A stretch of 64,000 bases of DNA from Otatea glauca (lineage: Eukaryota; Streptophyta; Magnoliopsida; Poales; Poaceae): positions 5,385,760 through 5,449,759 of the forward strand of contig CM070727.1 of assembly GCA_036346275.1 (NCBI GenBank), read 5' to 3'. Below the pieces are notes generated by a model. The model did no database searches and was not told where the DNA came from. It was given only the letters and a program-made list of their open reading frames with translations. Made by a program: the position numbers and the translations under genes. Positions within the stretch are counted from its first letter, which is position 1, and every line of letters begins with the position of its first letter. Shown here in pieces: positions 1 to 11,004 of the stretch.

Positions 1-257
1 GCTCTCTAATCGGCCCAGATAGCCTATGTCCGGCCGATTGCGTGGCCAATCGTCTCGGGATAATGTTCCATCAGGCGGTGTATGGTGATGGCAATGCTAC
101 TCCTCTTTCCCAAAGAAAGCGCCAAAAGGACATCTTCTATGTGCCCTTTCCACATTCTCGATGCGGTACAAGTTATCCGACCGTGGGTATGATACCGTGG
201 TCGTTTGTTCATCCTTTCATATTTCTCCATTAATTGCGAACGCGTCGGACCTAACTT

Positions 258-1850
258 TTATTTGGTGAATTGGAGATTTTTCCGCTTTGTACCATTTACC
301 CACTTGGGGATTCCCTTGGGTTTAATGGTCCTGAATTCTTTCCTTCTCGATCGGCTTCTATTTGTAAGGAGCCGATGGTAATCTTCGATGTCCGGTGCCG
401 TCCGAGCTTGATCGCACGTCGACTTGTCGATCTTTTTACGCTTCGTCTTGCATCGGCTCTTTTCCTTTAGCCGAGTAATGCACCATATTGATAGGAAGCG
501 GATCGACATCCACCGCATGGTCGGCTCATCGGCAAACTTCAATCGACCGTCTTCAATAGCAGACTGGATCTGTTGACGGAAGATATTGCAGTCATTAGTG
601 TTATGTGAATAAGAATGATGCCACTTGCAATACCTGCGTTTTTTGATCTCATCGGGTGACGGTATCACATGTCCCTCCGGCAATCGTATTATCTTTTCTT
701 GCAGAAGTAAATCAAAAATACGATCGCACTTGGAAACATCGAAAGAGTATTTGACCTCCGATTTGTTCCTAGTCGGCTTAAGCCAAGAACAGACTAAGGA
801 TTTTTTGGATCCTTTTACCCATTCGGCTATATTTATTTCTGCTTCCTCGTCTTCCGACGAATCACTAGGACAATATTCAACCATATTGACCTTAGCCTTA
901 TCCATTTCCTTGTTGTTACTATTTTTAAATCTACCATTAAACACCTTATTGTCGGTGAATCGGCTTTCTTGAGCCGATCGCGATGCAATAAGTGGCTAAA
1001 ATCGTAATTTCGCCCACCGAATTTCTCCCTAAGAGGAGGATCAAACCTTGAAATGCTAAATCGGCGAGTTGATTGTCGTGTAACGTAACGCTAAAACACC
1101 GATTCCTGATTTCTCTAAACCTTTTGATGTAATCCGTTACCGATTCTCCAAACTTTTGGCGGACAGAACTCAGATCTGAAATTCTTAACTCTAAACTGCC
1201 CGAAAAGAAGTATTCGTGGAATCGGCTTTCCAAATCGTTTCATAAATGGACCGAATTCGGAGGCAAACAAGTGAACCAAGTAAATGCTGCCCCAGATAAA
1301 GATAACAGAAATAACCTAATTTTTAGCCGTTGAATCGGGCCGCTTCACCGCATTGTGCGATAAAGCGTCCAACATGCTCGAGGTAGTGATAGAATCATCC
1401 CGGAGAATTTGGCAAAGTCCGGACTCAAATTATGAGGGTAAGGCATGCGATCTATGTAATCGAGTGCGGCTTTCTATAGCCGATCACTTTTCCTTTTGGT
1501 TGTATGCCAAATCGATCCTCAAAACGATGCAGATCCGATCGGTCCAATTGGCATTATCGGCCACCGCACAAAGAGCCCTTGATAATGTCGATCATAATCG
1601 CATCCCGCCCCGAGTGCAAGCTCGGGTTGCCAATATCTTGCCGCGTCGGCATTCGATTATCTTGATCGTGCCGATTATGCCTAATTTGTGGTTCCGCACC
1701 GGATAAATGGTTCGAGTGCGTTACTACCTGTGTGGACCGGGTTTCTAGCGAGGTAGGCTCTTGGGATATCTCTCGAGCCAATCGGTTTGTAAAACCGATT
1801 GGGGAAAAGCGTAAAAGGAGCCGACGGTGGTAGATTGATGGATGGATCAT
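258..1850 (-). pseudogene. Decayed gypsy gag polyprotein
   Basis: Three broken minus-strand pieces together cover a retrotransposon gag. The piece at 946-1233 begins MESRFHEYFFSGSLELRISD and continues into the gag core with RQ, GESV, DYI and RF residues in the usual order, then the LADLAFQGL segment. The piece at 258-944 carries an acidic stretch (SDSSEDEEAE) and a Cys/His segment (CKWHHSYSHNTNDC), then the short conserved block around SAIEDGRLKF. The piece at 1554-1850 is weaker and may be N-terminal linker. Stops separate the pieces, so no full gag can be translated. The function in a live element would be particle assembly and RNA packaging. Confidence 0.75.
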
Positions 1851-2453
1851 ACTTAGCGGCGTCGGTATAGGCGTGGTAATGGCTCACCCCACTTGACCGA
1901 GGATCCCTAGGCAATATGACCGTAGGTTGTGTGGGCATCATCGTGGGAGGTGAGGTCATAGCCGATGGTTTAGGATCGGTGGTGTGCTCTGCGTGTTTTG
2001 TGATCTTGAAAAGCAGGATAATTTGGCGAGCTTGTAGTGGGTCATGCGGGCTTCGACGAGGCTAACTCTGGGCAATAGATTTAACGCTATTTGCTATCAT
2101 CGACTTAAGAGTCGTTACCAGAGCCGATGATTGGTTTATTAAAGCATGGTGCACTGATTGGTTAATCATAGCCGATAATTCGGCCTGAGCGGGTAGATAT
2201 CGACTTACCGTTTCTGCTGCACCTGTGTCTCCTGGTATTGACCGTCGGCAGGCGGATTTACGTAACGCCACGTCTAGTCTTTTGGTAGCAATTTAGCATC
2301 ATCTCTTCTAACGCGGCTTTCCGATCTTCAATCTCTTGACGTTGTTCTGCGGTTAAATCGTCCATTGTTGGGACGATTATAGCTTCCGTGTTGAGATCAG
2401 ACGGCGGAATCGACTTCCAGCGTAGACATTGTCCCACCGGCGTGCTAAGAGTG

Positions 2454-3103
2454 TGTTGGCGTCAAAAACTTGAGGTAGGGTTTCGACAACAAGACACCGC
2501 ATTTAACACCGGGTTCAGAGCGTGCCAGTCGATTTGACCTGTAATCGACAAGGAAAAAAAATTCACTCAAGCCGATCGTCAAGATCAATCGGCTTAGACT
2601 CAATCAGCTTGAAGCCGATCAAGATTAAAGTAACAAGGTAAATCTAATTAGCCGATTAAGGCTAATCGAGGATAAAAGCGGATCGATTACAAGAAGGCGA
2701 TGCGCAACAAAATCGAATAAATCGAACACGGGCGTAATTGGCGAAGATCAACAATCGGCGATGCGCAACTTTATTGATCAAGATCGATTACAAAGGCTAA
2801 ATTACAAGAACTACTCCTAGTCGACAGGAAAAATAGATGAAAAGTAAAGCTGATTGTTTGTATGTGTTGGATTGATCATCTCCCGCAACTTGCTTTGGCT
2901 CTTCTTTTATACCCTTCGACCGATCGTGTCCTACTACAACACGCTTCAGAGTCCGTATCTGCGTCGGCCTTATCTTGGACGATTGTTTCCTTAAAAACCT
3001 TGCAGTTACCAAATATCTTGGATTCTTTTCAATCCTTAATTTGTTTCCATACCTTTGATTTTATTGCCTGATTTGGATATATTGCCGAATTTTGGTGCAA
3101 ACA
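2454..3103 (-). repeat. 5' LTR of the gypsy element
   Basis: The segment starts TGTTGGCGTC and ends GGTGCAAACA, which reads on the minus strand as an LTR beginning TGTTTGCACC. Its boundaries were set by comparison with a second, diverged copy at 45145-45822. Both share the GTGCCAGTCGATTTGA block near the left end, CAACTTTATTGATCAA in the middle, and a similar GCCAAACTTGGGTGC-like right end. The bases just left of 2454 read on the minus strand as GCACGCCGGTGGGAC, probably part of the leader next to the primer-binding region. Confidence 0.75.
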
Positions 3104-4055
3104 AACTCACACATTCTACTAATGAGCATTCGACAAGCTATCTTTTACCTCTGAACATACTCAGGTTAGCTCTGAAATATTTGAAGGAGTGATTATATGA
3201 TCGGTCCTGTTGTCCATTTTATCATAATAACAAGCTACCTTAGTGTGTAGTTACACTGCAACTGCAGCAGATCCGTGTCTATTTAGAGAGAAGGTAATAA
3301 TAATCCTGCACAAAACATGTAGCAATGGTTTCTTGAAATATTCTGATAGTTTCTGATAACACGAATTTCAGGCTTTCGATTTCCATCAGATCAGACACGG
3401 GACTCAAAAAGTTTCAAACAGAGCATTCTTTCATACAGTAAAATAAATTGCAAACACAAAGAATAAATAAATTGCTGCACACAAAGAAATCTAGTAATGA
3501 ACGAACGATGTTTCTCATTGAACAGAAGAATTAACAGTGTGACAAAGCACAGAAACACACGTTCATTTATTCCCTCTTTATATTTTCTATAGTGTTACAC
3601 TGTTACCGCTGCATAACCACCTATCTAGCTAGACTCTGCCTGCAGTCTGCAGATGCAGGGAGTGGCCGTCAGACCATGGCTTTATCTGTTCGTTTTCATC
3701 ACTGCCAAACAAGCTGGCGCTCCTGTCGTAATTTTGCTTCATTTCGTCCAAGAAAAAAGCACACCACTGCATACATGTTTGTCACGTCGATATTTCGTCC
3801 GAGTGAGCCTCTCTTGAACTTCTGCTGCGCAAAAAATCAAGTAAAAGTGAAAAAGAAAAGACATCAAACAAAGAACAAGACATCAACTATATATCTCGCA
3901 GTTGATCTTTCACAAGTTGCAAGACCATGTACTTAACTGATATAATCATGCATTGCAGATGTTCTCTGGACTCGACTGCTTTGTTTACGAGTGTGTGACT
4001 GAAGTAGCATCAAGTAAGGGGTAGATAAAGAAGAGATGATAAGCCTGGCATGAAG
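3104..4055. other. No gene recognised
   Basis: AT-rich sequence between the gypsy LTR and the MIR169 hairpin. A 114-codon open frame at 3592-3936 (+) has no recognisable domain, no convincing start context and no homologue I can name, so I do not call it. The segment may hold the 3' part of the minus-strand primary miRNA transcript. Confidence 0.5.
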
Positions 4056-4205
4056 GATAAGAGCCACTCAGGCTAGCCAAGGAGACTGCCTGTGAGATCA
4101 AATGCAGACTATGCATGAGTAGATCGAGTTTTTAGTACTGTGTAGATAGCCTCCTGCAGGAGGCCACAGGCAAGTCATCCTTGGCTACCGGATTAAGCTC
4201 TTATC
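4056..4205 (-). ncRNA. MIR169: MIR169 microRNA precursor hairpin
   Basis: On the minus strand the arm at 4187-4167 reads UAGCCAAGGAUGACUUGCCU plus a final G. By memory this equals the mature miR169 form shared by several grass members (miR169h-n type). The opposite arm at about 4073-4094 reads GGCAGTCTCCTTGGCTAGCC on the minus strand and pairs with it with few mismatches. The stem extends outward: GATAAGAGC near 4205 pairs with GCTCTTATC near 4056. The loop is about 70 nt, normal for plant MIR169. miR169 directs cleavage of NF-YA (HAP2) transcripts in drought, nitrogen and flowering responses. The opposite strand could also yield a miR169-like product (see findings). Confidence 0.92.
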
Positions 4206-4311
4206 GCCATGTAAGGCCCCTCTCCTGCTCTCTCTATCTCTATCTCTGTGTGTGTGACACTTGCCCAATTTGGCTTCGCTGCTGTTATGCCACCGTCTCT
4301 CTCTCCCCCCC

Positions 4312-4319
4312 TATTTATA
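4312..4319 (-). promoter_or_regulatory. TATA box of the primary MIR169 transcript
   Basis: The minus strand reads GTATAAATAGGGGG, a near-perfect plant TATA box. It lies about 125 nt upstream of the mature miR169 arm, so transcription would start near 4280-4285. A pyrimidine/purine-rich tract (CT and GT repeats, 4220-4260) lies in the presumed 5' leader. This arrangement fits an RNA polymerase II miRNA gene on the minus strand. Confidence 0.65.
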
Positions 4320-4653
4320 CTGGCTGAAAAGTTATGATGGAAAGCAAAAGGTCAAAAGCAACCCATGCAGAGCAGAGCAAATCTCGATCTTTCCCTCATT
4401 GGAAAATGGGCAGAATTTGTTCTCTCCAATTTTGCAATGATTTGTGCGGTCCATGCTAGCCCAAGCTGCCTCCTCCTCTGACGTGCTGGAATTACACGTA
4501 TCGGCATCTTCGCAAATGGAAGGCCTGGTTTGTGACATGCGAATTTGATTGTAGAAAACAACGCATTCATTCGTATCGGAGAAATAGCGTTTTCTACGAA
4601 ATTTCTGCGAGGATCCTACATTCCGAACGGACCTAGAATCCTAATTTGACGGT

Positions 4654-4989
4654 TCATCTCTGCTGTAATCTGAAATGAAATCTCTCCCTTTTTTCCCCCC
4701 ATCGAACCTGTCCCCAAATCTCTCTGTGCCTAAATAAAATTGCTAATGATAGTTCACATGCCGCAGCGAGGGCGTCATGCGTGACCTCAATCGCTCCTGC
4801 TTTAATCAAGCCCATAATAGCTTGTCGCTCGCAGTCACCGATTTCGGGCAACCATTGTGATTTTTCTCTCTCAAGGCATTCAATCAATTGTTGCGTCCGC
4901 TTTTCCTCACGATTCTGCATTACTGTTGTGAAAACACAGCCGTCGGCCATCGTCCGATTAATCAGGTGATGGTGGTTAAACCGTCGCAT
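4654..4989 (-). CDS. Hypothetical 111-codon open frame
   Basis: The frame encodes 111 residues with a charged central part (MQNREEKRTQQLIECLEREK) likely to form a helix. I recognise no family. It has no obvious TATA box or intron context. It ends in a region of short direct repeats and AT-rich DNA, so it may be a fragment of a gene or transposon rather than an expressed gene. Reported only because it is the longest frame in this interval. Confidence 0.15.
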   Translation of the reverse strand: MRRFNHHHLINRTMADGCVFTTVMQNREEKRTQQLIECLEREKSQWLPEIGDCERQAIMGLIKAGAIEVTHDALAAACELSLAILFRHREIWGQVRWGEKRERFHFRLQQR

Positions 4990-5000
4990 AATCAGAGTGC

Positions 5001-5098
5001 AATTAATACCGTTGAACGGTTAATTGACCGTATAATTCGATTAATAGATAATTAATACCGTTGAACGGTTAATTGACCGTATAATTCGATTAATGGAT
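5001..5098. repeat. Two-copy 49-bp tandem repeat
   Basis: Copies at 5001-5049 and 5050-5098 are identical apart from one base near the end (AATAGAT versus AATGGAT). Each begins AATTAATACCGTTGAACGGT and contains the inverted pair ACCGTT-G-AACGGT. The near identity implies recent duplication. Confidence 0.9.
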
Positions 5099-6085
5099 CG
5101 TTTTCTAATTAACCATCTATTTTTCCCTTTAATCATGAAAATAACTTATTTTTATTTAGTTATTATGATAAACTACTTTATAACATTGTGTCATGACGTT
5201 CATAGTATGTACCTTTCGATGAGTATAAACAAGGAAATGTAAAACATAGCAAATAATAGTATGTAGAGTGATAATTTACAATAGCTTAGGGTAAAAAAAT
5301 CTAATTAATTCTAAATATAAATAAACATATTAATAAGAAAACATAATCATTCGTTAAAATTCGATTAATCGACTATATCTGATTACTCAGTTAGTGATAC
5401 TCTATCTCTATCCATCCGTGGAGCGCATACTATTTTCCACCTCACTGCTCCACATACGCATCAATGTATTTCTCTCGTAGATCGTTGCCATCTTATGCCG
5501 TTGAGATGAGTTAGACTGTGCCAAACTACATATTCCACTGCTAGCTAGGCCTAGGCACCCACCCACATTTGCCCGGCCGTTTGAATATTTGACCAAACCG
5601 TAGATGGACAGCGAAAAATCATATTGGGCCACGTACACCTAAAAAAAGTTGTACGAGAGAGATCCCTAAACCCCACCCCGTTTTTAGACCACATCCTAGA
5701 TTTTGACACCTAGCTACCGATAACTATCTCAAGCAGCTCATCCCCTCCTGATAGGGGGTGGCCCAATCTTGCGATAACGAATATGATATCTCGGACCCAT
5801 GAACCCTAACGAATACTGATGCCAACCACTTTCTCGATACAGCAACCTGCGACACGTGAATTCGTCTAAGAACACGCTTCGATCCTCGCCTACTTGACCA
5901 CGCGAAAGTAGACGCATGTTTCCTTGCAATCACCCCAAAGAAGTTGCAAGAACAACGATGATAATTTCAGATTGGAACTCCCTATTCTAATGGAGACATT
6001 GAAGCACATGCCATAGAATTAAGAGTGTATCTTTAATCTGAAAATTCGTGGTTCTCTTTACAATGCAGGGAGTACACATATATAT
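5099..6085. other. No gene recognised
   Basis: AT-rich intergenic DNA. Short overlapping minus-strand frames at 5408-5933 have no recognisable domains. Nothing supports an RNA gene. Confidence 0.5.
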
Positions 6086-6094
6086 ACATATGAG

Positions 6095-6453
6095 CAGGGT
6101 TCACAAAACCGCGAAAAACCGCGGCTTTCGAGCGTACCACTACGGCTTGAGGTCCAAAACTGCTCGGTAAACCGTTCTAATTAAAAAAAATTGAAAAAAA
6201 ATATGCGTTAAAAACCGTTCGAAAACCGTTGAAAACCCGCGGTTTTCGCTGAAACCTGCTCAAAAACCGTTTTGTAGGAACATTTCAATTGGTCGGCTGG
6301 TTTTTCGAAAAATCGCGGTTTTTCGTTGAAAACCGAATGGTTTTCGATTTTTTTTTATTTTTTTTTATTTCTTATCCCTTCGGTTTTTGATGGATTTTTA
6401 GCGGTTTTTCGAATGGTTTTTGCGGTTTTCACGGTTTCGATTTTGTGAACCCT
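6095..6453. mobile_element. Mutator-like MITE, 359 bp, with 9-bp target duplication
   Basis: The element starts CAGGGTTCACAAAACCG and ends CGATTTTGTGAACCCT, giving terminal inverted repeats AGGGTTCACAAAA. It is bounded by a perfect 9-bp direct repeat, ACATATGAG, at 6086-6094 and 6454-6462. A 9-bp duplication is typical of Mutator-like elements. The interior consists of repeated AAACCG / CGGTTTT words on both strands and could fold on itself. It has no coding capacity, so it is non-autonomous. One unmatched base (C at 6095) lies at the left end. Confidence 0.8.
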
Positions 6454-6462
6454 ACATATGAG

Positions 6463-7499
6463 GGGGCACGAATAGTATTCGGATATGAACAGTACCATAT
6501 GAACAGTGCTCAGTCATGAATAGTGCGCACGAACAGTACTCGGACAAAAAATGCCATGTGAAGCGCTCTCTTCTTTCTATGTTATGGTTATCACCTTTCT
6601 TTCTTGGAGATTGCTGACATCACTTCTTACCACTACATGATGATCTCTTTCCTTACTTGAAGATTGCTCATATCTCTTACCTTGTCATAATGATCTCTTT
6701 CCTTACTTGAAGATTGCTATTATCTCCTTTCCTTTTCTTCTTTTCCTTCTTTCTTGCTTTCCTTTCTTCTTTGATTGTATATATGGAAGGATATAGAGTA
6801 CATGAACAATATGTATGAATAGTGTCTCGATGTAGGTCCCGTCCACCCTCGCCTCCCACTGGGGTCCACCATAATACATTCACGCAATTCGACTCCAATA
6901 TTGATTTTTGTGCAATCTTCATACCTAATAACAAGCAAGCACCCTCTATTAGATAGTATAAAATTCTCGTGGAAATATAACAAAGATTGCTTAAGAAAAT
7001 AATTCATTTGTTGATATTCAATATGGCTTAGTAATTCTTTTCAATTAATTAAAATGTTAAACCGGAAAGTATTGGACATATGCATATCCGCATCACCTCC
7101 ATTTCTCCATCCCTACCTCTTCTCCACCCCTCCCTCCCCCCTCTCTCCCATCTCTCCCTTGCTCCGCCCCGACCCGCCAGAGCCATGCCGCCGCGCAGCC
7201 CACTGTCGTGCGCCTCACCAAGCTGTGCCGGAGAAGCTCTCTTGAGGATGTCACATGTTCTCTCAAGGCATTTGCATCCTATATTCTATATGCATATTTT
7301 GAAACTGTTTAGATAGCTAATGGAACTTCTCAGCTTATCGAAGGAGTAGAAACTGTAGAGTACACATCATCTATTGCTTTATCCTCTCTCTTGTATGTCC
7401 CTTCTTTTCGATTAATCTTCTTTAAGTTAGTTCCATCATTGACTAATTTAAATACATTGTCTTATTTGATGAGGACTCTTGTTTGTTCTAGGAAAAGAT
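6463..7499. other. No gene recognised
   Basis: Low-complexity and AT-rich DNA. It includes a CT/TTCTT-rich run near 6720-6770 and a C-rich run near 7100-7170. Open frames here are short and compositionally biased. Nothing is called. Confidence 0.5.
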
Positions 7500-10400
7500 A
7501 ATTGGGACTGGAATCAGACGTAATGGATTGCGGTATGTTGATCAGGTATATACATCATTTGTTGTGGCTGCAAGAGGAGTTGATGAAGAGGTTTTGTTGC
7601 ATCAATGTCGTTTGGGATATTATTCGTTTGATAGTTTGAGTCAGATATAACCTGAATTGATTAATAAAGTAGATAAGAGTAAATTTGTGTATGATGCTTG
7701 TGAATTTGGAGAGCATGCACGGTCTACTTATAGTAGTATTGGTCTTCTAAGTTGTGAACCTTTTATATTAATACATTCTAATGTTTGGGGTTCATGCTCA
7801 ATTACCTCTGTGCGTATGGTTTGTCATATTCATTGATTGTTATACTCATATGACTTGGATCTATATGATGAAGCACAAGAGTGAGGTCCTTAAATGTTTC
7901 CAAGACTTCTATCGATTGGTGACTACTCAGTTTGACAATAAGGCTCAAATTCTTCTAACAAACAATGGAACTGAGTGTGTTAACAAGGAGTTTGTAGAAT
8001 ATCTCTCACAAAATGAGATACTTCATCAAACCACTTGTCCAGGAACTCCGCCTCATAATAGAGTAGTTGAGAGAAATAATCGACATTTGCAAGAGGTAGC
8101 ACGTTCACTTATATTCAGATGAATGTGCCGAAGAGACTTTGAAGTTAGATAGTGATGACGGCTGCATATCTTAGCAATCATATACCGTCTCAAATACTTG
8201 GGATGAAGTTTCCCGCTGAACTTCTTTTGGTTCAACAAGAGTTCAAGGTTCCCCCTAAGGTGTTTGATTGTGTGTGCTTTTTATGGGATCACCGGCCAAC
8301 GGTTGGCAAACTAGATCCTCAGGCTGTGAAGTGTGTCTTCGTAGGATATTCATCTAGTCAGAAGGAATATAAGTGCTAAAACCCAATGGAGAGAAAATTG
8401 TATGTGAGTATGATGTAACTTTTCAAGAGTTCGAGCCATACTACACGAATAGCGGTGATCTTGATCGATTCTTAGAGGAATTCTCTCCTATCACCGAGGG
8501 TGATAGTTGAGAGAGGGAGTAAAAAGAGAGTGGGAGTGATAACCAAGGGAAAGAAGTTGTTGTTGTGGGGATAATTCTGTGTTCGAGTCTGAACACAAAA
8601 TGTGCAAGTGATGTGGCAGCCCAGAAGAACTGAAGGTGTATAAGAGAAGACGCTTTAAGAGATGAGGGAGACAGCCAATGTCATTGGTACATGCGTCATC
8701 AAATGAGCAAGTTCTACGAGAGGAACCAGGAAGACAAGGGGAGCAAGTTTTACTAGAGGAACCAGATAGATGGGGGAGAAATAATAACTGTCGCCAGCAC
8801 TTGAGTAGGTGTTATAAGAGAAACCACAACATGAACAAAAACCAATAATTCCAGTTGATTTAGTCTCTAATCTCTCCTTAAGTCTTTCTCCATCAAGTTC
8901 TTTGCCTCCCCTCGGGGCAGATGATAATGTTCTTTCTGATTCCTCTTATTTAGAGTTACCTCTTACACAACGTAGGGCAATAAAGCTAATGCTAGAAAGC
9001 CTCCACCGTGGTACGGTTTTGAGCATGACATTGCAAATTTCATCTCACATATCTCTCCTGCATACAAAGCATTCATTACGTCTCTCTAGATAGTGCCTGT
9101 TTCAAATGATTGGCAGGTTGCTAAGCAGGATCCTAAATGGAAATATGACATGAAAGAAGAGCTTGGTGCACTTCAGAAGAATAAGACTCGGGATCTTATT
9201 CCACTTTCAGTAAGAAAGAATGTAGTGTGATGCAAATGGGTCTTTACGGTGAAACAAACTTTTAAAGGCAAGGTAGACAGATACAAGGCATGATTGGTTA
9301 CAAAAGGTTTTAGTCAAACGTATGTGATAGACTATGATAAGACTTTGCACCAGTAACGAAGATGAGCACAGTGAAGACATTGATCTCTTTTGCTATTATT
9401 TTTGGATGGCCTCTTCATCAGTTGGGTGTGAAGAATGTATTTCTTTATGGAGATTTACAAGAGGAGGTATATATGGAGATACCTCCTGGCTTTGAGAATA
9501 AACAGACTATCAAAAAAGTGTGTAAGCTTAAAAAGTCTCTATATAGTCTGAACAGTCTACACGAGCGTGGTTTCATAGATTCAGCCGTGCAGTTTGTGGT
9601 ATATGTTATTCTCAGTACAATGAGGATCATACGGTGTTTTACAAACATAGAGGTTCACATATCACAATACTAGTAGTCTATGTTGATGATATTGTTATAA
9701 CCGGAGATGATAGCGAAGAAATCAAGTGCCTAAAGGAGAGATTAGGAGAAGCATTTGAGGTGAAGGATCTTGGATCTCTTTGATACTTCCTTAGAATTGA
9801 GATTGCTCGGTCTCCAAAAGGGGTAGTTCTCTCTCAAAGGAAGTATGTCCTTGATCCGTTAGCGGAAACTGGTATGCTTGGGTGTCGTCCTATTGCTTCG
9901 CCGATTGACAGGAATCAAAAACTCTATGTCGAGTCTGGTGATCTAGTTGACATGGAGGCTTATCAAAGATTGGTTAGATGTCTCATCTATTTGTGCCATA
10001 TAAGATCTTATATTTCATATGCAGTGAGTGTGGTAAGTCGATATATGTATGATCCTAGAACAGGATATATGGAAGTTGTCTTTCGGATACCATGATATTT
10101 GAAAATTAACCCTAGGAAAGGGCTTTGGTTTAAGAAGAATCAACACTTGAATGTGAAAGGATATTTTGATGCTGATTGGATGAGCAATATAGATGATAGG
10201 AGGTTTACTCCTGGATACTTTTTTTTTGTAGGCAGTAACCTTGTGTCATGGAGGAGTAAGAAGTAGAAAGTAGTGGCTCGATCTACCACAGAGGCAGAAC
10301 ATAGAGCAATGGCATTAAGCTTGAGTGAGATGATATGGGTGAAGGTCAATTGTCTAAACTTCGGGTGTTTAGGAGTGGTCCATTGGTATTGCATTGTGAC

Positions 10401-10620
10401 AATAAATTTGCGATCAACGTTGCTAACAATACGGTATAGCATAATCATACCAAGCATGTTGAAATCGATAGGTTCCTTATTAAAGAGAAGCTGAATGACA
10501 TAATACTGAAGCTGGAGTATATAAGTCTAGTGAACAGTTGGTTGATTGCTTCACTAAAGGATTAGGTCTTAGCAAGGATACTATAATATGTAACAAGATG
10601 GGTATGATTGATATTTTTAG
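7500..10620 (+). mobile_element. Decayed Ty1/copia retrotransposon (pol region)
   Basis: Domains appear in copia order on the plus strand. GAG-pre-integrase lies at about 7565-7790 (LLHQCRLGYYSFDSLSQI). Integrase core lies at 7781-8122, including NNGTEC and PHNRVVERNNRHLQEVARSL. The integrase C-terminal part is at 8152-8379. Reverse transcriptase spans about 9110-9850 (KNVFLYGDLQEEVYMEIPPG, then YVDDIVITGDD near 9680). RNase H lies at about 10260-10600 (ARSTTEAEHRAMA and a final EQLVDCFTKGLG-like tail). Integrase before RT is diagnostic of copia. Stops and frameshifts break every domain. No convincing LTR pair was found, and gag is missing or unrecognisable. Confidence 0.9.
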
Positions 10621-11004
10621 CCCATCTCAATGTAGAGTACTAGGATAGAATCCGGATTGAGTCCAGTTAGATTAGAGATAAATTCAGAAGTTAGAGATAG
10701 TGTTCAATTATGATACGGTTGTAATCTTTGCTATAAATAAAGGGTGTTGGATCCAAAAGGATACATACAATATTCCGCACACTACTATAATAAATAACTT
10801 GCTTTGATTCAATTGGTGGACAGGTACCATTGCATTTTTTTAGCTCACTGTGTGCATTTTTACTCTTTTAGTAGTCTGATGCATTCATACAAATTTACAA
10901 TAATCTCTCATCTCAATTAAGCCAAGATCAGAAGCAGTATCCTAAAACACAGCAAATGTGATGTGTATCTACTGATCACAGTTCAATGCTTTTAGTCTAC
11001 TTCA

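Larger units (their letters stand above)
1..3103 (-). mobile_element. Ty3/gypsy LTR retrotransposon, 5' part only
   Basis: The element runs on the minus strand: its 5' LTR lies at 2454-3103 and the leader and gag region run leftward to the window edge, where it is cut off. The gag remnant contains RQKFGESVTDYIKRFREI (typical retrotransposon gag PF03732 core) and the downstream block CKWHHSYSHNTNDCNIFRQQ, common in grass gypsy gag proteins. The gag frame is interrupted by stops between 258-944, 946-1233 and 1554-1850, so this copy is not intact. Protease, reverse transcriptase and integrase would lie left of base 1. Family assignment to gypsy rests on the gag style alone. Confidence 0.85.
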
